From G963667855 sp963667855 (lineage in GTDB: Bacteria; Planctomycetota; Phycisphaerae; UBA1845): a DNA stretch of 64,000 nucleotides. The stretch spans positions 56,866-120,865 of the forward strand of contig CAXXKI010000030.1 of the NCBI GenBank assembly GCA_963667855.2. Reading direction: 5' to 3'. The notes beneath the pieces were generated by a model. That model made no database searches. It was not told where the DNA came from and was given only the letters and a program-made list of their open reading frames with translations. Each line of letters starts with the position of its first letter. The stretch's first letter is position 1. Positions 43,737-53,281 of this stretch are shown here, in pieces. The translations under genes and the position numbers were made by a program.

Positions 43737-44528
43737 TTATGGAGTATCGATAATCTCGCTGAATCGGTGACGATTTCCGGCATTGTCGTAAACGGAGAAC
43801 TCCGTTTCCGTCGTCCCCCAGGAGTTCAACTGATCGGCCAGCGGCTCGTAGGTCACCACCCAACCGCTACCGGATTCCGCCTTGTCCGACTTGAATCCCC
43901 GCCGGTAAGGCCGGTCCGGGTATACTATTGAACTGTCGCCGTTTGTTTTGCGGATTATCAGCTGCGCCGTCGAAAAATCGTACCCATCAGCCAGAGCTGG
44001 TAGTTCATAACGAACTTCTGTCGTATAGACCTCCATCACCAATCTGGCATCGGCCGCCTTTAAATCGTCGCGGTTATGCGGACTTCCGTTTTCCACCCAT
44101 TCGCCGGCGATATTCATCTCATCCCTGTCGTCAACCTGCAGAAACGCTACCGCTTTCACTTCGACTCTGTCACCGTCACTATAATTCTTGAAACGGTAGC
44201 TTGTCTTAAATCCCCCATATCCATCTACTGAGACGTCTTCCCGGGCTGCACCAAAATAAAACTTGCAGTAATCGGCGCGACCAGTCGGATCGACCCATTG
44301 CTTGCGCAGCAGTTCCCGCAAAACAAAGCTGAATTCCACCTCCTCATCAACGTATACTTTTTGATGACTGGCAATAGACCACTCACCGCGATCTCTGTTA
44401 CCGGTGGAACTCGCCAACGACCCCACCGCGCATCCAGTAACTTGCAGGCAAATCGACAGACCAAATGCGATCAAGAGTAGCCGTGTGTCTGGGACTGTAG
44501 AAAAAGAGGTTTTATGTTTCACATCCAT
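43737..44528 (-). CDS. Hypothetical lipoprotein
   Basis: The 263-residue product has a signal peptide with lipobox VTGC (Cys33), so it is probably lipid-anchored. The mature part is beta-rich, with segments such as YRFKNYSDGDRVEVKAVAFL and RYELPALADGYDFSTAQLII. This suggests an immunoglobulin-like or C2-like sandwich, without any recognised family. The putative anchor residue is followed by Ala-Val, giving no clear inner-membrane retention signal. It lies between hisS and a YkgJ-type gene on the same strand, without obvious functional ties. Confidence 0.72.
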   Translation of the reverse strand: MDVKHKTSFSTVPDTRLLLIAFGLSICLQVTGCAVGSLASSTGNRDRGEWSIASHQKVYVDEEVEFSFVLRELLRKQWVDPTGRADYCKFYFGAAREDVSVDGYGGFKTSYRFKNYSDGDRVEVKAVAFLQVDDRDEMNIAGEWVENGSPHNRDDLKAADARLVMEVYTTEVRYELPALADGYDFSTAQLIIRKTNGDSSIVYPDRPYRRGFKSDKAESGSGWVVTYEPLADQLNSWGTTETEFSVYDNAGNRHRFSEIIDTP

Positions 44529-44582
44529 TCCTCTCGATTGGATTTGATACTCAGACTTTAATTTCAGGCGGGTATATACCAG

Positions 44583-44975
44583 CTATTTCGCCTTCTTCTT
44601 CACTTCTGCCGGATCCAGGAACAAATCTTTTCTTTTCAGCCGTTTTCTGGCCAACTCTTCGACATCTTTGACTGTAGTCAAATGTATTTCGTAGCGATAG
44701 TCGCCGCCGGAGTAATCGCAGTCTTTGGCCTTATATTCCCGACAGATCTCCGGTCTAGTCTCGTATGCCCCACACATATTGTTCGGCAACAGGTTTCGGC
44801 AATCCGCCGATATCTGAATGAACCACTCATCATCCTCAACGAAAACAGTGATACCTTTGTGCATCAGATACCAACGAATATCGTCAAAATCCCGGCGAGT
44901 TGTCGGTTCCTCAATCGGAAGCGCGATATATCGACAGCATGCCCCAGTGCAGTGTTCGCAAAGTACGGAACCCAT
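44583..44975 (-). CDS. YkgJ-family Cys-cluster protein
   Basis: I start at the ATG at 44975 (MGSVLCEHCTGACCRYIAL), two codons inside the frame's TTG. Upstream bases include AGGATAA. The CxxCxxxCC cluster, followed by Cys in ADCRNL, MCGAYETRP, EICREY and KDCDY, is the signature of the YkgJ/UPF0153 family. These proteins probably bind zinc or an Fe-S cluster. The 130-residue length is typical. No function is established for most members, and the neighbourhood does not add one. Confidence 0.85.
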   Translation of the reverse strand: MGSVLCEHCTGACCRYIALPIEEPTTRRDFDDIRWYLMHKGITVFVEDDEWFIQISADCRNLLPNNMCGAYETRPEICREYKAKDCDYSGGDYRYEIHLTTVKDVEELARKRLKRKDLFLDPAEVKKKAK

Positions 44976-45079
44976 TCTCAATTATCCTCGAAAAACTTGC
45001 CATTATTCTAGAATTGATGGATTATACGAACACTTATGCGGGATGGTCAACGGATACAGTTTTATGAAGTGGCGGCGTC

Positions 45080-45736
45080 ATGAGAATCATTAGCGGCAGA
45101 TGGCGCGGAAGGAAAATAGTTTGGCCCGATACGGGCAACACCCGCCCCATTACAGACCGGGTTAAAGAATCACTCTTCGATCTCCTGGGAACTCGCTACG
45201 GCACTCCCGGTACACTGCCACCATTATCCGTGGGAGATGTTTTCTCCGGCGGAGGTTCCATGGGTCTGGAAGCCCTGTCACGCGGTGCGAGCAAAGCGTG
45301 CTTTTTCGACTTCGACGACACCGCCCTTAAGGCGTTAAAGACAAACTTCGCCAAATTGGATGCAGGTTCCTATGCCACCGCTGTAAGAGCCAATCTCTGG
45401 CGAACCGGAATCCGCCCGCCAGCTGCTTTTGCCCCGTTGGAACTGGTCTTTCTCGATCCTCCTTTTCCTGACGCTTACGAGATCAGCTCGAATTCAAAGG
45501 TCGGGTCTTTATTGCGACGTTTCGGCAGCAGCAGTTTCTGCACACCCGATGCGCTTATCGTATTTCGGCACGAGAAAAAACTGGTATTTCCCGAACCTGT
45601 CGCCAGGCATTGGACTTTGGAACAACAACGTGTTTACGGACGCAGCGTATTGAGCTTTCTGGTTCCAGTTGCGCAAGAAACAGAATCCACGGAGCAGGAT
45701 GGAGACAGCTCTAATGAATTCGGCCGAGGCTGCTAA
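45080..45736 (+). CDS. rsmD: 16S rRNA (guanine966-N2)-methyltransferase RsmD
   Basis: The start MRIISGRWRGRKI and the following TRPITDRVKESLFDLL are characteristic of RsmD. The SAM-binding motif is GDVFSGGGSMGLEALSRGA, and the catalytic N-MTase motif is LVFLDPPFPD (DPPF). The enzyme modifies G966 of 16S rRNA during small-subunit assembly. At 218 residues it is slightly longer than usual owing to an acidic C-terminal extension (ETESTEQDGDSSNE). Its 3' end overlaps the following nucleotidyltransferase gene, so the two are co-expressed. Confidence 0.93.
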   Translation: MRIISGRWRGRKIVWPDTGNTRPITDRVKESLFDLLGTRYGTPGTLPPLSVGDVFSGGGSMGLEALSRGASKACFFDFDDTALKALKTNFAKLDAGSYATAVRANLWRTGIRPPAAFAPLELVFLDPPFPDAYEISSNSKVGSLLRRFGSSSFCTPDALIVFRHEKKLVFPEPVARHWTLEQQRVYGRSVLSFLVPVAQETESTEQDGDSSNEFGRGC

Positions 45737-46928
45737 TTTAATTATCCACAAGTTGAAACAGCACGGTCACGAAGCGCTTCTCGCCGGCGGCTGCGTACGG
45801 GATACGATTCTCGGATTGAATCCAAAGGATTACGACGTGGCTACTTCGGCTCCCCCCCAGGAAGTCTGCCGCATATTCAGGCGGACCAAGAAAGTCGGCG
45901 CACAGTTCGGGGTAGTCATCGTAAAAATCAAGAACGTTGAAGTTGAGGTGGCCACGTTCCGAACGGATGGCGTTTACGAAGATGGGCGGCGCCCGTCATC
46001 CATCCAGTTCACTTCCGCCCGAGAAGATGCACTCCGCCGGGATTTTACCATTAACGGGATGTTCTTCGATCCTACCACCAACCAGGTGGTTGATTACGTG
46101 AACGGGCAGAATGACTTGGCCGGTGGAATTCTCCGGTGTATTGGGGATCCCCAAAAGCGTTTTTCAGAAGATCACCTGCGAATGCTTCGAGCGGTGAGGT
46201 TTGCCGCCCGGTTCGATTTTCAGATAGCTTCCGATACTCTCCAGGCTATGATTGCAAACGCGCCGTATATTTCCGACATCAGTCCCGAAAGAATCCGTAT
46301 GGAACTGGAGCATATCCTGACCGGCTCCGGCAGACTGAAGGGGTGGCGGCTCATAGCGTCAACTAACCTCAAAAATCATCTAGTTAAAAGCATTGCCTGG
46401 TCGGATCAGCAGGTGGAAAAGGTAGCGGGAGTGCTAGGGGAAATGCCTACAGCTATCTCCATCCCCCTGGCTTTCGCCTGCATACTTCATCCATTTGAAT
46501 TACTGGTGATTAATGAGGCCTGCATTGCTCTGCGATGCAGCAACAACGTTTTGAAGGATGTAAAATTCCTGGTCGATTCCTTGGAAAAAATATCCTGCGA
46601 CGTTTCCCTGCAACTGGCCGATCTCAAACTCCTGCTCGCCAGCGGATTATTCGACGATCTTGCTACACTTGCCCGTGCGGTCGGATCCTCCACCGGAAAG
46701 GACACTAGTCGAATAAATGAATTGAAAAATCGTGCTGACTCTATAAAACCCGAATTGGTTTCACCTGCTCCGTTTGTAAACGGTGATGACTTGATGAGAA
46801 TGGGAGCTAAGCCCGGGCCGATACTCGGCAGTATCCTCGAAACAGTTTATCGCATGCAACTTAATGAGGAATTGCCTGAACGGGAAACCGCTCTACATCT
46901 CGCGGCGTCGCTATTGAAAAAGAGCTAA
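45699..46928 (+). CDS. Poly(A) polymerase/CCA-adding tRNA nucleotidyltransferase family
   Basis: The nucleotidyltransferase core is clear: LLAGGCVRDTILGLNPKDYD with its metal-binding Asp pair, ATSAPPQEVCRIFRR, then ALRRDFTINGMFFDP and the tRNA-binding ISPERIRMELEHILTG. I start at 45699 (METALMNSAEA), where GGAG lies upstream. The ATG five codons later is also possible. At about 409 residues without an HD domain it could be a CCA-adding enzyme or a poly(A) polymerase, which sequence alone does not separate. It overlaps rsmD by 38 bases, so translation is coupled. Confidence 0.9.
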   Translation: METALMNSAEAANLIIHKLKQHGHEALLAGGCVRDTILGLNPKDYDVATSAPPQEVCRIFRRTKKVGAQFGVVIVKIKNVEVEVATFRTDGVYEDGRRPSSIQFTSAREDALRRDFTINGMFFDPTTNQVVDYVNGQNDLAGGILRCIGDPQKRFSEDHLRMLRAVRFAARFDFQIASDTLQAMIANAPYISDISPERIRMELEHILTGSGRLKGWRLIASTNLKNHLVKSIAWSDQQVEKVAGVLGEMPTAISIPLAFACILHPFELLVINEACIALRCSNNVLKDVKFLVDSLEKISCDVSLQLADLKLLLASGLFDDLATLARAVGSSTGKDTSRINELKNRADSIKPELVSPAPFVNGDDLMRMGAKPGPILGSILETVYRMQLNEELPERETALHLAASLLKKS

Positions 46929-46943
46929 GCGGAAATCAGTTGT

Positions 46944-47330
46944 TTATTCGCCCATAGCACGAATACGATCTTCAACCGATTCGATACCGGTTATCTTCAA
47001 ACCAAAGTACTCGCCGACCTTTACCGCCTGGCCCCGGCCTATCTTCTGATTGCTGATGGTCAGTTCGAGTTCGGCGTCACTGGAGCGATCGAACTCGATA
47101 ATCGAACCGTTACTCCAACCGAGAATCTGCTTTAAAGTCATATTCCGATCCGCCAGGTTGACCATTACCGGAAATCGCATATTGAGTATGCGCTGTAGTT
47201 CCTTCGAACTGACATGATGTACCGGACGTTCCGACTTCCTTTCCGGCTCAGCGCCGAAAACTGGTCCGATTTCACTGCCTGCATCACCTGCGGAAGACAG
47301 CAACGCATCGATTTCTGACTGTTCCAGCAT
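46944..47330 (-). CDS. FliN-like flagellar motor switch/SpoA-domain protein
   Basis: The product from 47330 is 128 residues. It begins MLEQSEIDALLSSAG, the EIDALL segment seen at the start of FliM and some FliN proteins. It ends in a SpoA domain (FPVMVNLADRNMTLKQILGW, IGRGQAVKVGEYFGLKI). Such proteins form the C-ring of the flagellum or the sorting platform of type III secretion. A longer frame from 47381 adds a non-homologous leader. It lies 92 bases downstream of fabF, and no other flagellar or secretion gene occurs in the window. Confidence 0.85.
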   Translation of the reverse strand: MLEQSEIDALLSSAGDAGSEIGPVFGAEPERKSERPVHHVSSKELQRILNMRFPVMVNLADRNMTLKQILGWSNGSIIEFDRSSDAELELTISNQKIGRGQAVKVGEYFGLKITGIESVEDRIRAMGE

Positions 47331-47422
47331 CTGGCAATTCTCTATCCAGGTACGTACCGAAAGCCGGTCAAACGGACACACTGTCCGTCTGACTCATCGG
47401 CTTTTATCGGTATAAGCTTAAC

Positions 47423-48670
47423 TTACTCGTATTGTCCCAGGAGAATAGTGGCGTTATGGCCACCAAAACCAAAGGAATTGCTCATTGCCTTGCGAATCGG
47501 CATCTCTCGAGCCACTTTCGGGACGAAGTCCAGATCACACCCCTCGTCCGGGTTCTCAAGATTCAAAGTGGGCGGAGCTATCGAGTTTCTCATGGCCATG
47601 ATCGTGGCAATGGTTTCCACGCCGCCGCTGGCCCCTAAAAGGTGACCTGTAGCGCTTTTCGTGCTGCTGACAGCCAGTATTTTGGCATGATCGCCAAAGG
47701 CAGTCTTGATCGCCATGGCTTCCGCTATATCGCCCAAACCAGTACTAGTACCGTGGGCATTGATATAGTCTATTTCGTCATGATTGACTTTGGCGTTTTG
47801 CAAACAGATTTTCATAGCCTCTGCGGCACCAGAACCGTTTTCCGCCGGTTGAGCAATATGCCCCGCGTCCGTACTGGCTCCAAAGCCGAGCACTTCCATC
47901 AGGATATTTGCTCCCCGTTTTTTGGCATGCTCGAGTTCCTCGAAAACCAGGATTCCCGACCCTTCACTCAGAATAAAACCATCACGGTCTTTATCGAAGG
48001 GACGACTGGCCGACTCCGGATCATCATTTCGGCAACTTAGTGCCTTGATAGCTGCGAATGCCGATAACCCCAATGGAGTCAGCGCTGCTTCAGAACCGCC
48101 GCTGATCATCACGTCTGAGTGGTTGTCGACAATCGCCGAATACGCGTCGCGCATGGCGTGGCATGCAGAGGCACAAGCGGTACATACCGCCGAGGTTATC
48201 CCCTTCATGCCGTATTCGATGGCAATATTTCCACTAGCCGCGTTCACCATCAGGTTAGGAATCGTGAACGCCGATACTTTGCTCGGGCCTTTTTCGATCA
48301 GCCGCAAAAACTGCTGTTCGAATTCCATCAAACCGCCAATGCCCGAGCCCAGGATAACGCCCAAACGCCCGGGATCCCCCGAATAGTTTCTCAGATCCAG
48401 TCCGGAAGTCTCCACAGCCTCTCTGGCTGCGGCTACCGCAAACTGGCTGAAGCGATCCATTCGTCTGGCCGCTTTGCGATCAAAATATTTGCCAGCGTCA
48501 AAATCCTTACACTCACCGCCGATCTCAACGTCGAACCCCTTGGTATCGAACAACGAGATCTTGCGCACTCCGCTCACACCGGCAACGATGTTTTTCCAGA
48601 ACGTGTCTACACGTTCTCCCAAACCGGTTATGAGCCCCATTCCGGTTACTACGACACGACGATTAGTCAT
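47423..48670 (-). CDS. fabF: 3-oxoacyl-ACP synthase II FabF
   Basis: The 415-residue condensing enzyme extends acyl-ACP with malonyl-ACP. Its catalytic triad is visible: Cys in VCTACASACHA, His in NAHGTSTGLGD and His in SATGHLLGASGG. The start MTNRRVVVTGMGLITGLG is typical of the family. It is the last fatty-acid gene of an operon running rpmF-plsX-fabH-fabD-fabG-acpP-fabF, 41 bases after acpP. Length and motifs are normal. Confidence 0.97.
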   Translation of the reverse strand: MTNRRVVVTGMGLITGLGERVDTFWKNIVAGVSGVRKISLFDTKGFDVEIGGECKDFDAGKYFDRKAARRMDRFSQFAVAAAREAVETSGLDLRNYSGDPGRLGVILGSGIGGLMEFEQQFLRLIEKGPSKVSAFTIPNLMVNAASGNIAIEYGMKGITSAVCTACASACHAMRDAYSAIVDNHSDVMISGGSEAALTPLGLSAFAAIKALSCRNDDPESASRPFDKDRDGFILSEGSGILVFEELEHAKKRGANILMEVLGFGASTDAGHIAQPAENGSGAAEAMKICLQNAKVNHDEIDYINAHGTSTGLGDIAEAMAIKTAFGDHAKILAVSSTKSATGHLLGASGGVETIATIMAMRNSIAPPTLNLENPDEGCDLDFVPKVAREMPIRKAMSNSFGFGGHNATILLGQYE

Positions 48671-48711
48671 CGTTTTAGTATTCCTTGCTTAGGGTAGTCG
48701 GCTTGAAACGA

Positions 48712-48966
48712 TTAGCCCTTCGCCTCAAGGTGTTTCTCTATGAATTCAACAGCCGCTCCGACGGTCTGAAGCTTTTCAGCTTCTTCGTCCGGAATACTCA
48801 TATCGAACTCATCCTCAAGTTCCATGACGAGCTCAACCGTGTCCAGAGAATCAGCGTTCAAATCGTTTATGAACGAAGTTTCTGTCGTCATCTCCGACGG
48901 GTCGACTCCCATCTGCTCGCCAACAATTTCCTTGACCTTATCTTCAATTTCCGCGCGTGTAGCCAC
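48712..48966 (-). CDS. acpP: Acyl carrier protein
   Basis: The 84-residue acidic protein carries the phosphopantetheine site Ser in NADSLDTVELVMELE. The start MATRAEIEDKVKEIVGEQMG is a normal ACP first helix. It shuttles fatty-acyl chains between the enzymes of this operon. It lies between fabG and fabF as in many bacteria. The 145-base gap to fabG may hold an extra promoter to raise its level. Confidence 0.97.
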   Translation of the reverse strand: MATRAEIEDKVKEIVGEQMGVDPSEMTTETSFINDLNADSLDTVELVMELEDEFDMSIPDEEAEKLQTVGAAVEFIEKHLEAKG

Positions 48967-49111
48967 CGACGATCCTCCAAAACAACACTAACGCCGCCAT
49001 TTCCTATGGCGACCAGAAGGGCTTACCTATACAACTTGCCGGAGATACTAGTCAGTGACTTCCGACTTAGCAACAGGCAACCTGTACAAACATTTCCAGA
49101 CGGTAGAAATC

Positions 49112-49852
49112 TTACATATGCATTCCGCCGTCTACCACAAATACTTGCCCGGTTACGTAAGAAGACTCATCGCTAGCAAGAAAAGCAACAACATTAGCGA
49201 TCTCTTCCGCGGTACCGAACCGCCGCATCGGAATCAGCGGCTTTACCATTTCTTTGACCTTGTCCGAGAGGACATCAGTCATTTCCGTCTCAATAAAACC
49301 TGGCGCAACAACATTACAGGTGATTTTCCGCCTCGCAACCTCTTTCGCAACTGTTTTTGAGAAGCCGATTACACCCGCCTTGGCCGCCGAGTAATTACAT
49401 TGGCCTGCGTTGCCCATAATACCGCTTACACTGCCGATGTTGATAATGCGCCCCTTACGAGCCCGCACCATCGGGTTTAATACCGCTTGCGTAAGCAGGA
49501 AAACCGAACGCAAGTTTGTATCCATAACCGAGTCAAAATCTTCCACCGTCATTGAACCGATCGATTTATCTCGGGTAATTCCAGCGTTGTTGACCAGAAT
49601 GTCGATCTTACCGTGAGCTTCTTCCGTCTCCGTAACCACCCTCTTGATGTCATCCTCGCTGGTGACGTCAAGTTTGCAGGCAATAATCTTACCCGACAGA
49701 TCGGAACTTTCATTCGCCAGTGCTGCGAGCTTCTCCTCGCTGCGAGCACAGGCAATAACTGTCGTACCTCGGGAAGCTAAAGAAAGACAGATGGCTCGAC
49801 CTATTCCGCGACTGCCTCCGGTTACTATTGCTACCTTGTCCTTCAGATTCAC
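49112..49852 (-). CDS. fabG: 3-oxoacyl-ACP reductase FabG
   Basis: This 246-residue short-chain dehydrogenase reduces 3-oxoacyl-ACP with NADPH. It shows the cofactor motif VTGGSRGIGRAI, the structural NNAGIT, and the catalytic Ser-Tyr-Lys set (GSVSGIMGNAGQCNYSAAKAG, given here as IGSVSGIMGN and CNYSAAKAG). The C-terminal VTGQVFVVDGGMHM is standard for FabG. It is the fifth gene of the operon, 72 bases after fabD. Nothing is unusual. Confidence 0.97.
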   Translation of the reverse strand: MNLKDKVAIVTGGSRGIGRAICLSLASRGTTVIACARSEEKLAALANESSDLSGKIIACKLDVTSEDDIKRVVTETEEAHGKIDILVNNAGITRDKSIGSMTVEDFDSVMDTNLRSVFLLTQAVLNPMVRARKGRIINIGSVSGIMGNAGQCNYSAAKAGVIGFSKTVAKEVARRKITCNVVAPGFIETEMTDVLSDKVKEMVKPLIPMRRFGTAEEIANVVAFLASDESSYVTGQVFVVDGGMHM

Positions 49853-49924
49853 TTTTAAACCTCCCGTGTTACAACTCTCTTTTTAAACTCTTCACTCGCG
49901 CCGTTATTTTTATGCTTTAAGCAA

Positions 49925-50866
49925 TTAATTGCAAAATTCGAATGCGCCAACCTGATCTACGGTACCTACGTTTGCGGTTGGAGCTTTGCGATCAATCTTT
50001 CGCATCATTCCAGTCAACACGCGACCAGGGCCGGCTTCTACAAAACGATCATATCCTTCACCGAGCAGCCGCTCCACAGATGCCTGCCAGCGTACCGGGC
50101 TTGTTACCTGCTTCTGCAATAACTCTCGTATCGAATCCGGAGAGCTGTGATAGTCGCTGGTCACGTTTGAAAGAACCGGAATTCTCGGCTCGTTTATGGT
50201 AGTAGATGCCAGAACCTGTCCAAGCTCATCGGCCGCACTCTGCATTAAGGGCGAGTGGAATGCGCCGGCAACTTTTAAAGCCACAGCCCGGCAGCCGACC
50301 TCGTCGGCCAACTCCACCGCCCGGGCACAGGCCCCTTTCGCTCCCGAGATAACTACCTGTCCCGGACAGTTCAGATTAGCGGGAACCAACACCTCACCCT
50401 GGGCAGCTTTCTGGCACAACTCCTCCGCCTTGGCTTCGTCGGCCCCAATAAGCGATACCATACTGCTGGGGTTGGCCTCTGCCGCGGCCTGCATCAACTC
50501 GCCGCGTTTCCTCACTAGTTTCACCGCATCTTCAAATGAAAGCGATCCGGCAAAATACAGTGCCGTATATTCGCCAAGGCTCAATCCACCGGTCGCCTGA
50601 AACTCCGCTTCCAAGTTTCCGCGTTCGGAGAGCGCTTCCATGTAAGCGATGCCGGTAACCAGAATCGCCGGCTGCTGAATATCTGTGCATTCGAGCTTTT
50701 CTTCAGGTCCTTCAAAGCAGATCGTTTTCAGATCGAAGCCGAGCAGCTCGTTGGCTTTCTCGAATACCTCGGCAGCTCTCTTGCTGCTGGCGAAAACATC
50801 TTTCCCCATGCCTACAAACTGAGCGCCTTGACCTGGAAATATAACCGCTGCGCGTCCCATAAACAT
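49925..50866 (-). CDS. fabD: Malonyl-CoA:ACP transacylase FabD
   Basis: The 313-residue enzyme loads malonate onto ACP. The N-terminal AAVIFPGQGAQFVGMGKD and the catalytic His in VAGAFHSPLM are canonical. The nucleophile elbow reads GGLSLGEYTAL, where the residue before the active Ser is Leu rather than the usual His of GHSLGE. The Ser itself is present, so activity is expected. It lies 63 bases after fabH and 72 before fabG in the operon. Confidence 0.95.
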   Translation of the reverse strand: MFMGRAAVIFPGQGAQFVGMGKDVFASSKRAAEVFEKANELLGFDLKTICFEGPEEKLECTDIQQPAILVTGIAYMEALSERGNLEAEFQATGGLSLGEYTALYFAGSLSFEDAVKLVRKRGELMQAAAEANPSSMVSLIGADEAKAEELCQKAAQGEVLVPANLNCPGQVVISGAKGACARAVELADEVGCRAVALKVAGAFHSPLMQSAADELGQVLASTTINEPRIPVLSNVTSDYHSSPDSIRELLQKQVTSPVRWQASVERLLGEGYDRFVEAGPGRVLTGMMRKIDRKAPTANVGTVDQVGAFEFCN

Positions 50867-50929
50867 TCACCCTGTACGACCGGCAAACCATAGTTGTTGG
50901 AAAGCCGGTCAGCCCAACCTTATCCTCAC

Positions 50930-51922
50930 CTACATTCTAAACAGTAATACACCCCAGGTAAGACCGGCACCGAAAGCAATCAGGATAACCAGATCGCCCT
51001 TCTTGATGCGTCCCTGTTTCCTGGCCTCGTGAAGGGCGATACCCACGGAAGCCGCCGACGTATTGCCATAACGATCTATATTGATCATCACTTTTTCGTC
51101 AGGCAGTTTCAGCTTTTTCTGGGCGCTCTTGATAATTCGCAGATTCGACTGATGGGGAATAACCAAGTCAAGATCATCTGACGTAAACCCGGTTTCCTGC
51201 AGAGTTTTCTCGAGGATTTCGTCGAACTTGTTGACGGCGAACTTGTATACTTCGCGCCCGCTCATCTGTATCGCGTGCAGACTTTGGTCGACGGTTTCAT
51301 GGCTCGCCGGCAATCTTGATCCACCGGCGGGAACAACAATGTACCCCGCACCGTTACCGTCGGCTCCCAAGTGGTGATAGAGCAATCCCCGCTCGGGATC
51401 GTCACTTGGCGTCATCACTACCGCAGCCGCTGCATCGCCGAACAGCACGCACGTGCCGCGATCCTGATAGTTGGTGATTTTGCTCAGGCAGTCAGCACCG
51501 AGCACAAGAATGTTCTTGTAAAAACCCGAATCAATAAAGATCGACGCCTGCGTTATTGCATAAGCCATTCCCGAACAGGCAGCGTTCACGTCCATCGCCG
51601 GAACATTCGTAGCGCCCAGTTCCGCCTGCAGCCAGCAAGCGGTGGAAGGACAACATGTATCGGGAGTGACTGTCGCCACCAGGATAAGGTCCAGGTCGGT
51701 TGGCTTAAGCCCGGCTTCTTCAAGGGCCTCAAGCGAAGCCTTCTTACACAGCGTACCGGTACTTTCGTCCGCGGAAGCTCTGTGTCGTTCCTTGATCCCC
51801 GACCGAGTGGTAATCCATTCGTCCGAAGTATCGAGATACTTCTCGAAATATGCGTTATCCAGAACTTCAGCGGGTACTGCTAGACCAGTACCGCTGATGA
51901 TCGCCCCAAGCGGCTTGTTCAT
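50930..51922 (-). CDS. fabH: 3-oxoacyl-ACP synthase III FabH
   Basis: FabH starts fatty-acid synthesis by condensing acetyl-CoA with malonyl-ACP. The Cys-His-Asn triad is visible in MDVNAACSGMAYAI, LVIPHQSNLRI and RYGNTSAASVGIAL. The 330-residue length and the C-terminal FGAGLTWGVLLFRM are typical. It starts four bases after the plsX stop, so the two are translationally linked. It stands in the usual plsX-fabH order. Confidence 0.97.
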   Translation of the reverse strand: MNKPLGAIISGTGLAVPAEVLDNAYFEKYLDTSDEWITTRSGIKERHRASADESTGTLCKKASLEALEEAGLKPTDLDLILVATVTPDTCCPSTACWLQAELGATNVPAMDVNAACSGMAYAITQASIFIDSGFYKNILVLGADCLSKITNYQDRGTCVLFGDAAAAVVMTPSDDPERGLLYHHLGADGNGAGYIVVPAGGSRLPASHETVDQSLHAIQMSGREVYKFAVNKFDEILEKTLQETGFTSDDLDLVIPHQSNLRIIKSAQKKLKLPDEKVMINIDRYGNTSAASVGIALHEARKQGRIKKGDLVILIAFGAGLTWGVLLFRM

Positions 51923-51926
51923 TGAA

Positions 51927-52934
51927 TTATCCCACTACTGGTGTCTCGCCGAGTCTCTCGACGATTGCCTGATTGAAATCATGCTTTAGGAACTCGCCAG
52001 CCGCTATGACCGCGTTGCGGATAGCTCGTTCTTCGCTTCGTCCATGGCAAATAATGCACACGCCATCCACACCAAGCAACGGCGCGCCACCGTACTCGCT
52101 GTAATCATGTCGTGCCCAAACGCGTTTTAACGCTCCGTCGAACTTCGCTCGCGCCTCTGGAGCTTCGTCCTGGAATTCCCGGGATATGGTTTTAAATAAC
52201 GCCTCGGCCAATCCTTCAATGAATTTCAGAAGAATATTACCCACAAAACCGTCACTTATCGCCACATCACAACGGTTCTGGAACAACTCGCGTCCTTCCA
52301 CGTTACCGATAAACTCAATCTCTTTATCGTTCTTCAGCAGTTCGTGGGTTTGCTTTACGACTTCCGTGCCTTTGCGACTCTCTTCACCGATCGAAACCAG
52401 GCCTACTCGGGGCTTATCGATTTTAAGAATCTTCTGAGCGTAAAGAGTCGACATCACCGCATACTCATAGAGGTGATGAGGTTTGGCTTGTATATTCGCA
52501 CCGACATCGCACAAAACCACCGGACCATGAAAAGTCGGCAAAGTAACAGCGATTCCAGGGCGTGAAATACATTCAAGCGGGCGCAAACGAAGCTGCGCCG
52601 CGCCGGCACACGCCCCGGTATTTCCCGCACTGATTATGGCGTCCACTTCCCGCTTGGCGGCAAGCTTGGCCATTACCATTAATGACGAATCTTTCTTCTG
52701 GCGCACCGCCTCCATGGGCGACTCGTCCATCGCAACCACTTGCGACGCGTGGACGACGCTTACACGATCCGGGACCGAATCGATCTTGGCCAGTTCCTCT
52801 TGAATGACCTCTTCCTGGCCTACCAGCACCAGTTCAAGATCGTCCCGATCGTGCAACGCCTCTACAGCACCGCGGATGATTGCGCCAGGGGCATTATCTC
52901 CACCCATCGCGTCAACAGCTATCCGCGTTGCCAT
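51927..52934 (-). CDS. plsX: Phosphate acyltransferase PlsX
   Basis: PlsX converts acyl-ACP to acyl-phosphate, the first step from fatty acids to phospholipids. The start MATRIAVDAMGGDNAPGAII is the family hallmark. ISAGNTGACAGAAQ and VGANIQAKPHHLYEYAVM further support it. The length of 335 residues is normal. Its start codon follows the rpmF stop codon immediately with no spacer, coupling it to the ribosomal protein gene. Confidence 0.96.
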   Translation of the reverse strand: MATRIAVDAMGGDNAPGAIIRGAVEALHDRDDLELVLVGQEEVIQEELAKIDSVPDRVSVVHASQVVAMDESPMEAVRQKKDSSLMVMAKLAAKREVDAIISAGNTGACAGAAQLRLRPLECISRPGIAVTLPTFHGPVVLCDVGANIQAKPHHLYEYAVMSTLYAQKILKIDKPRVGLVSIGEESRKGTEVVKQTHELLKNDKEIEFIGNVEGRELFQNRCDVAISDGFVGNILLKFIEGLAEALFKTISREFQDEAPEARAKFDGALKRVWARHDYSEYGGAPLLGVDGVCIICHGRSEERAIRNAVIAAGEFLKHDFNQAIVERLGETPVVG

Positions 52935-53120
52935 TTATTCTTCCTCAGTACGAGTAACCAACAATACCTTGGAACTTGCGTATCCACACTGGTCACATGC
53001 CGCATGCGGAAGCTTGGACTTGCCGCATTTTGGGCACGCTACAAAGTTTGCAGCCGAAAGAGCGTGATGAGCTCTACGCGTACGTTTGCGACATTTGGAC
53101 TTCTTCTTTACTGGTAACAT
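52935..53120 (-). CDS. rpmF: 50S ribosomal protein L32
   Basis: The 61-residue basic protein begins MLPVKKKSKCRKRTRRAHHA and has two CxxC pairs (CPKCGKS and CDQCGYA) forming the zinc ribbon of the zinc-containing L32 type. Linkage to plsX and the fab genes is the classical bacterial arrangement. The DUF177/YceD gene often found just upstream of rpmF is not here. Instead a 160-base gap separates it from nth. Confidence 0.95.
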   Translation of the reverse strand: MLPVKKKSKCRKRTRRAHHALSAANFVACPKCGKSKLPHAACDQCGYASSKVLLVTRTEEE

Positions 53121-53281
53121 ACTTACTCCCTTGTCCTGAATTCCCTCTTTTTAAGGAACCCAGGCCGGTTTCTACCTGCTCGTCGGCAACATCTTTACGT
53201 TGCCGACCTTACGTGAATCCAACAGGCTAAAAAGCAGTGTCGATTCTGTCAAGGTTGTTACCCCGGTTTTGGCGGGTTCGA

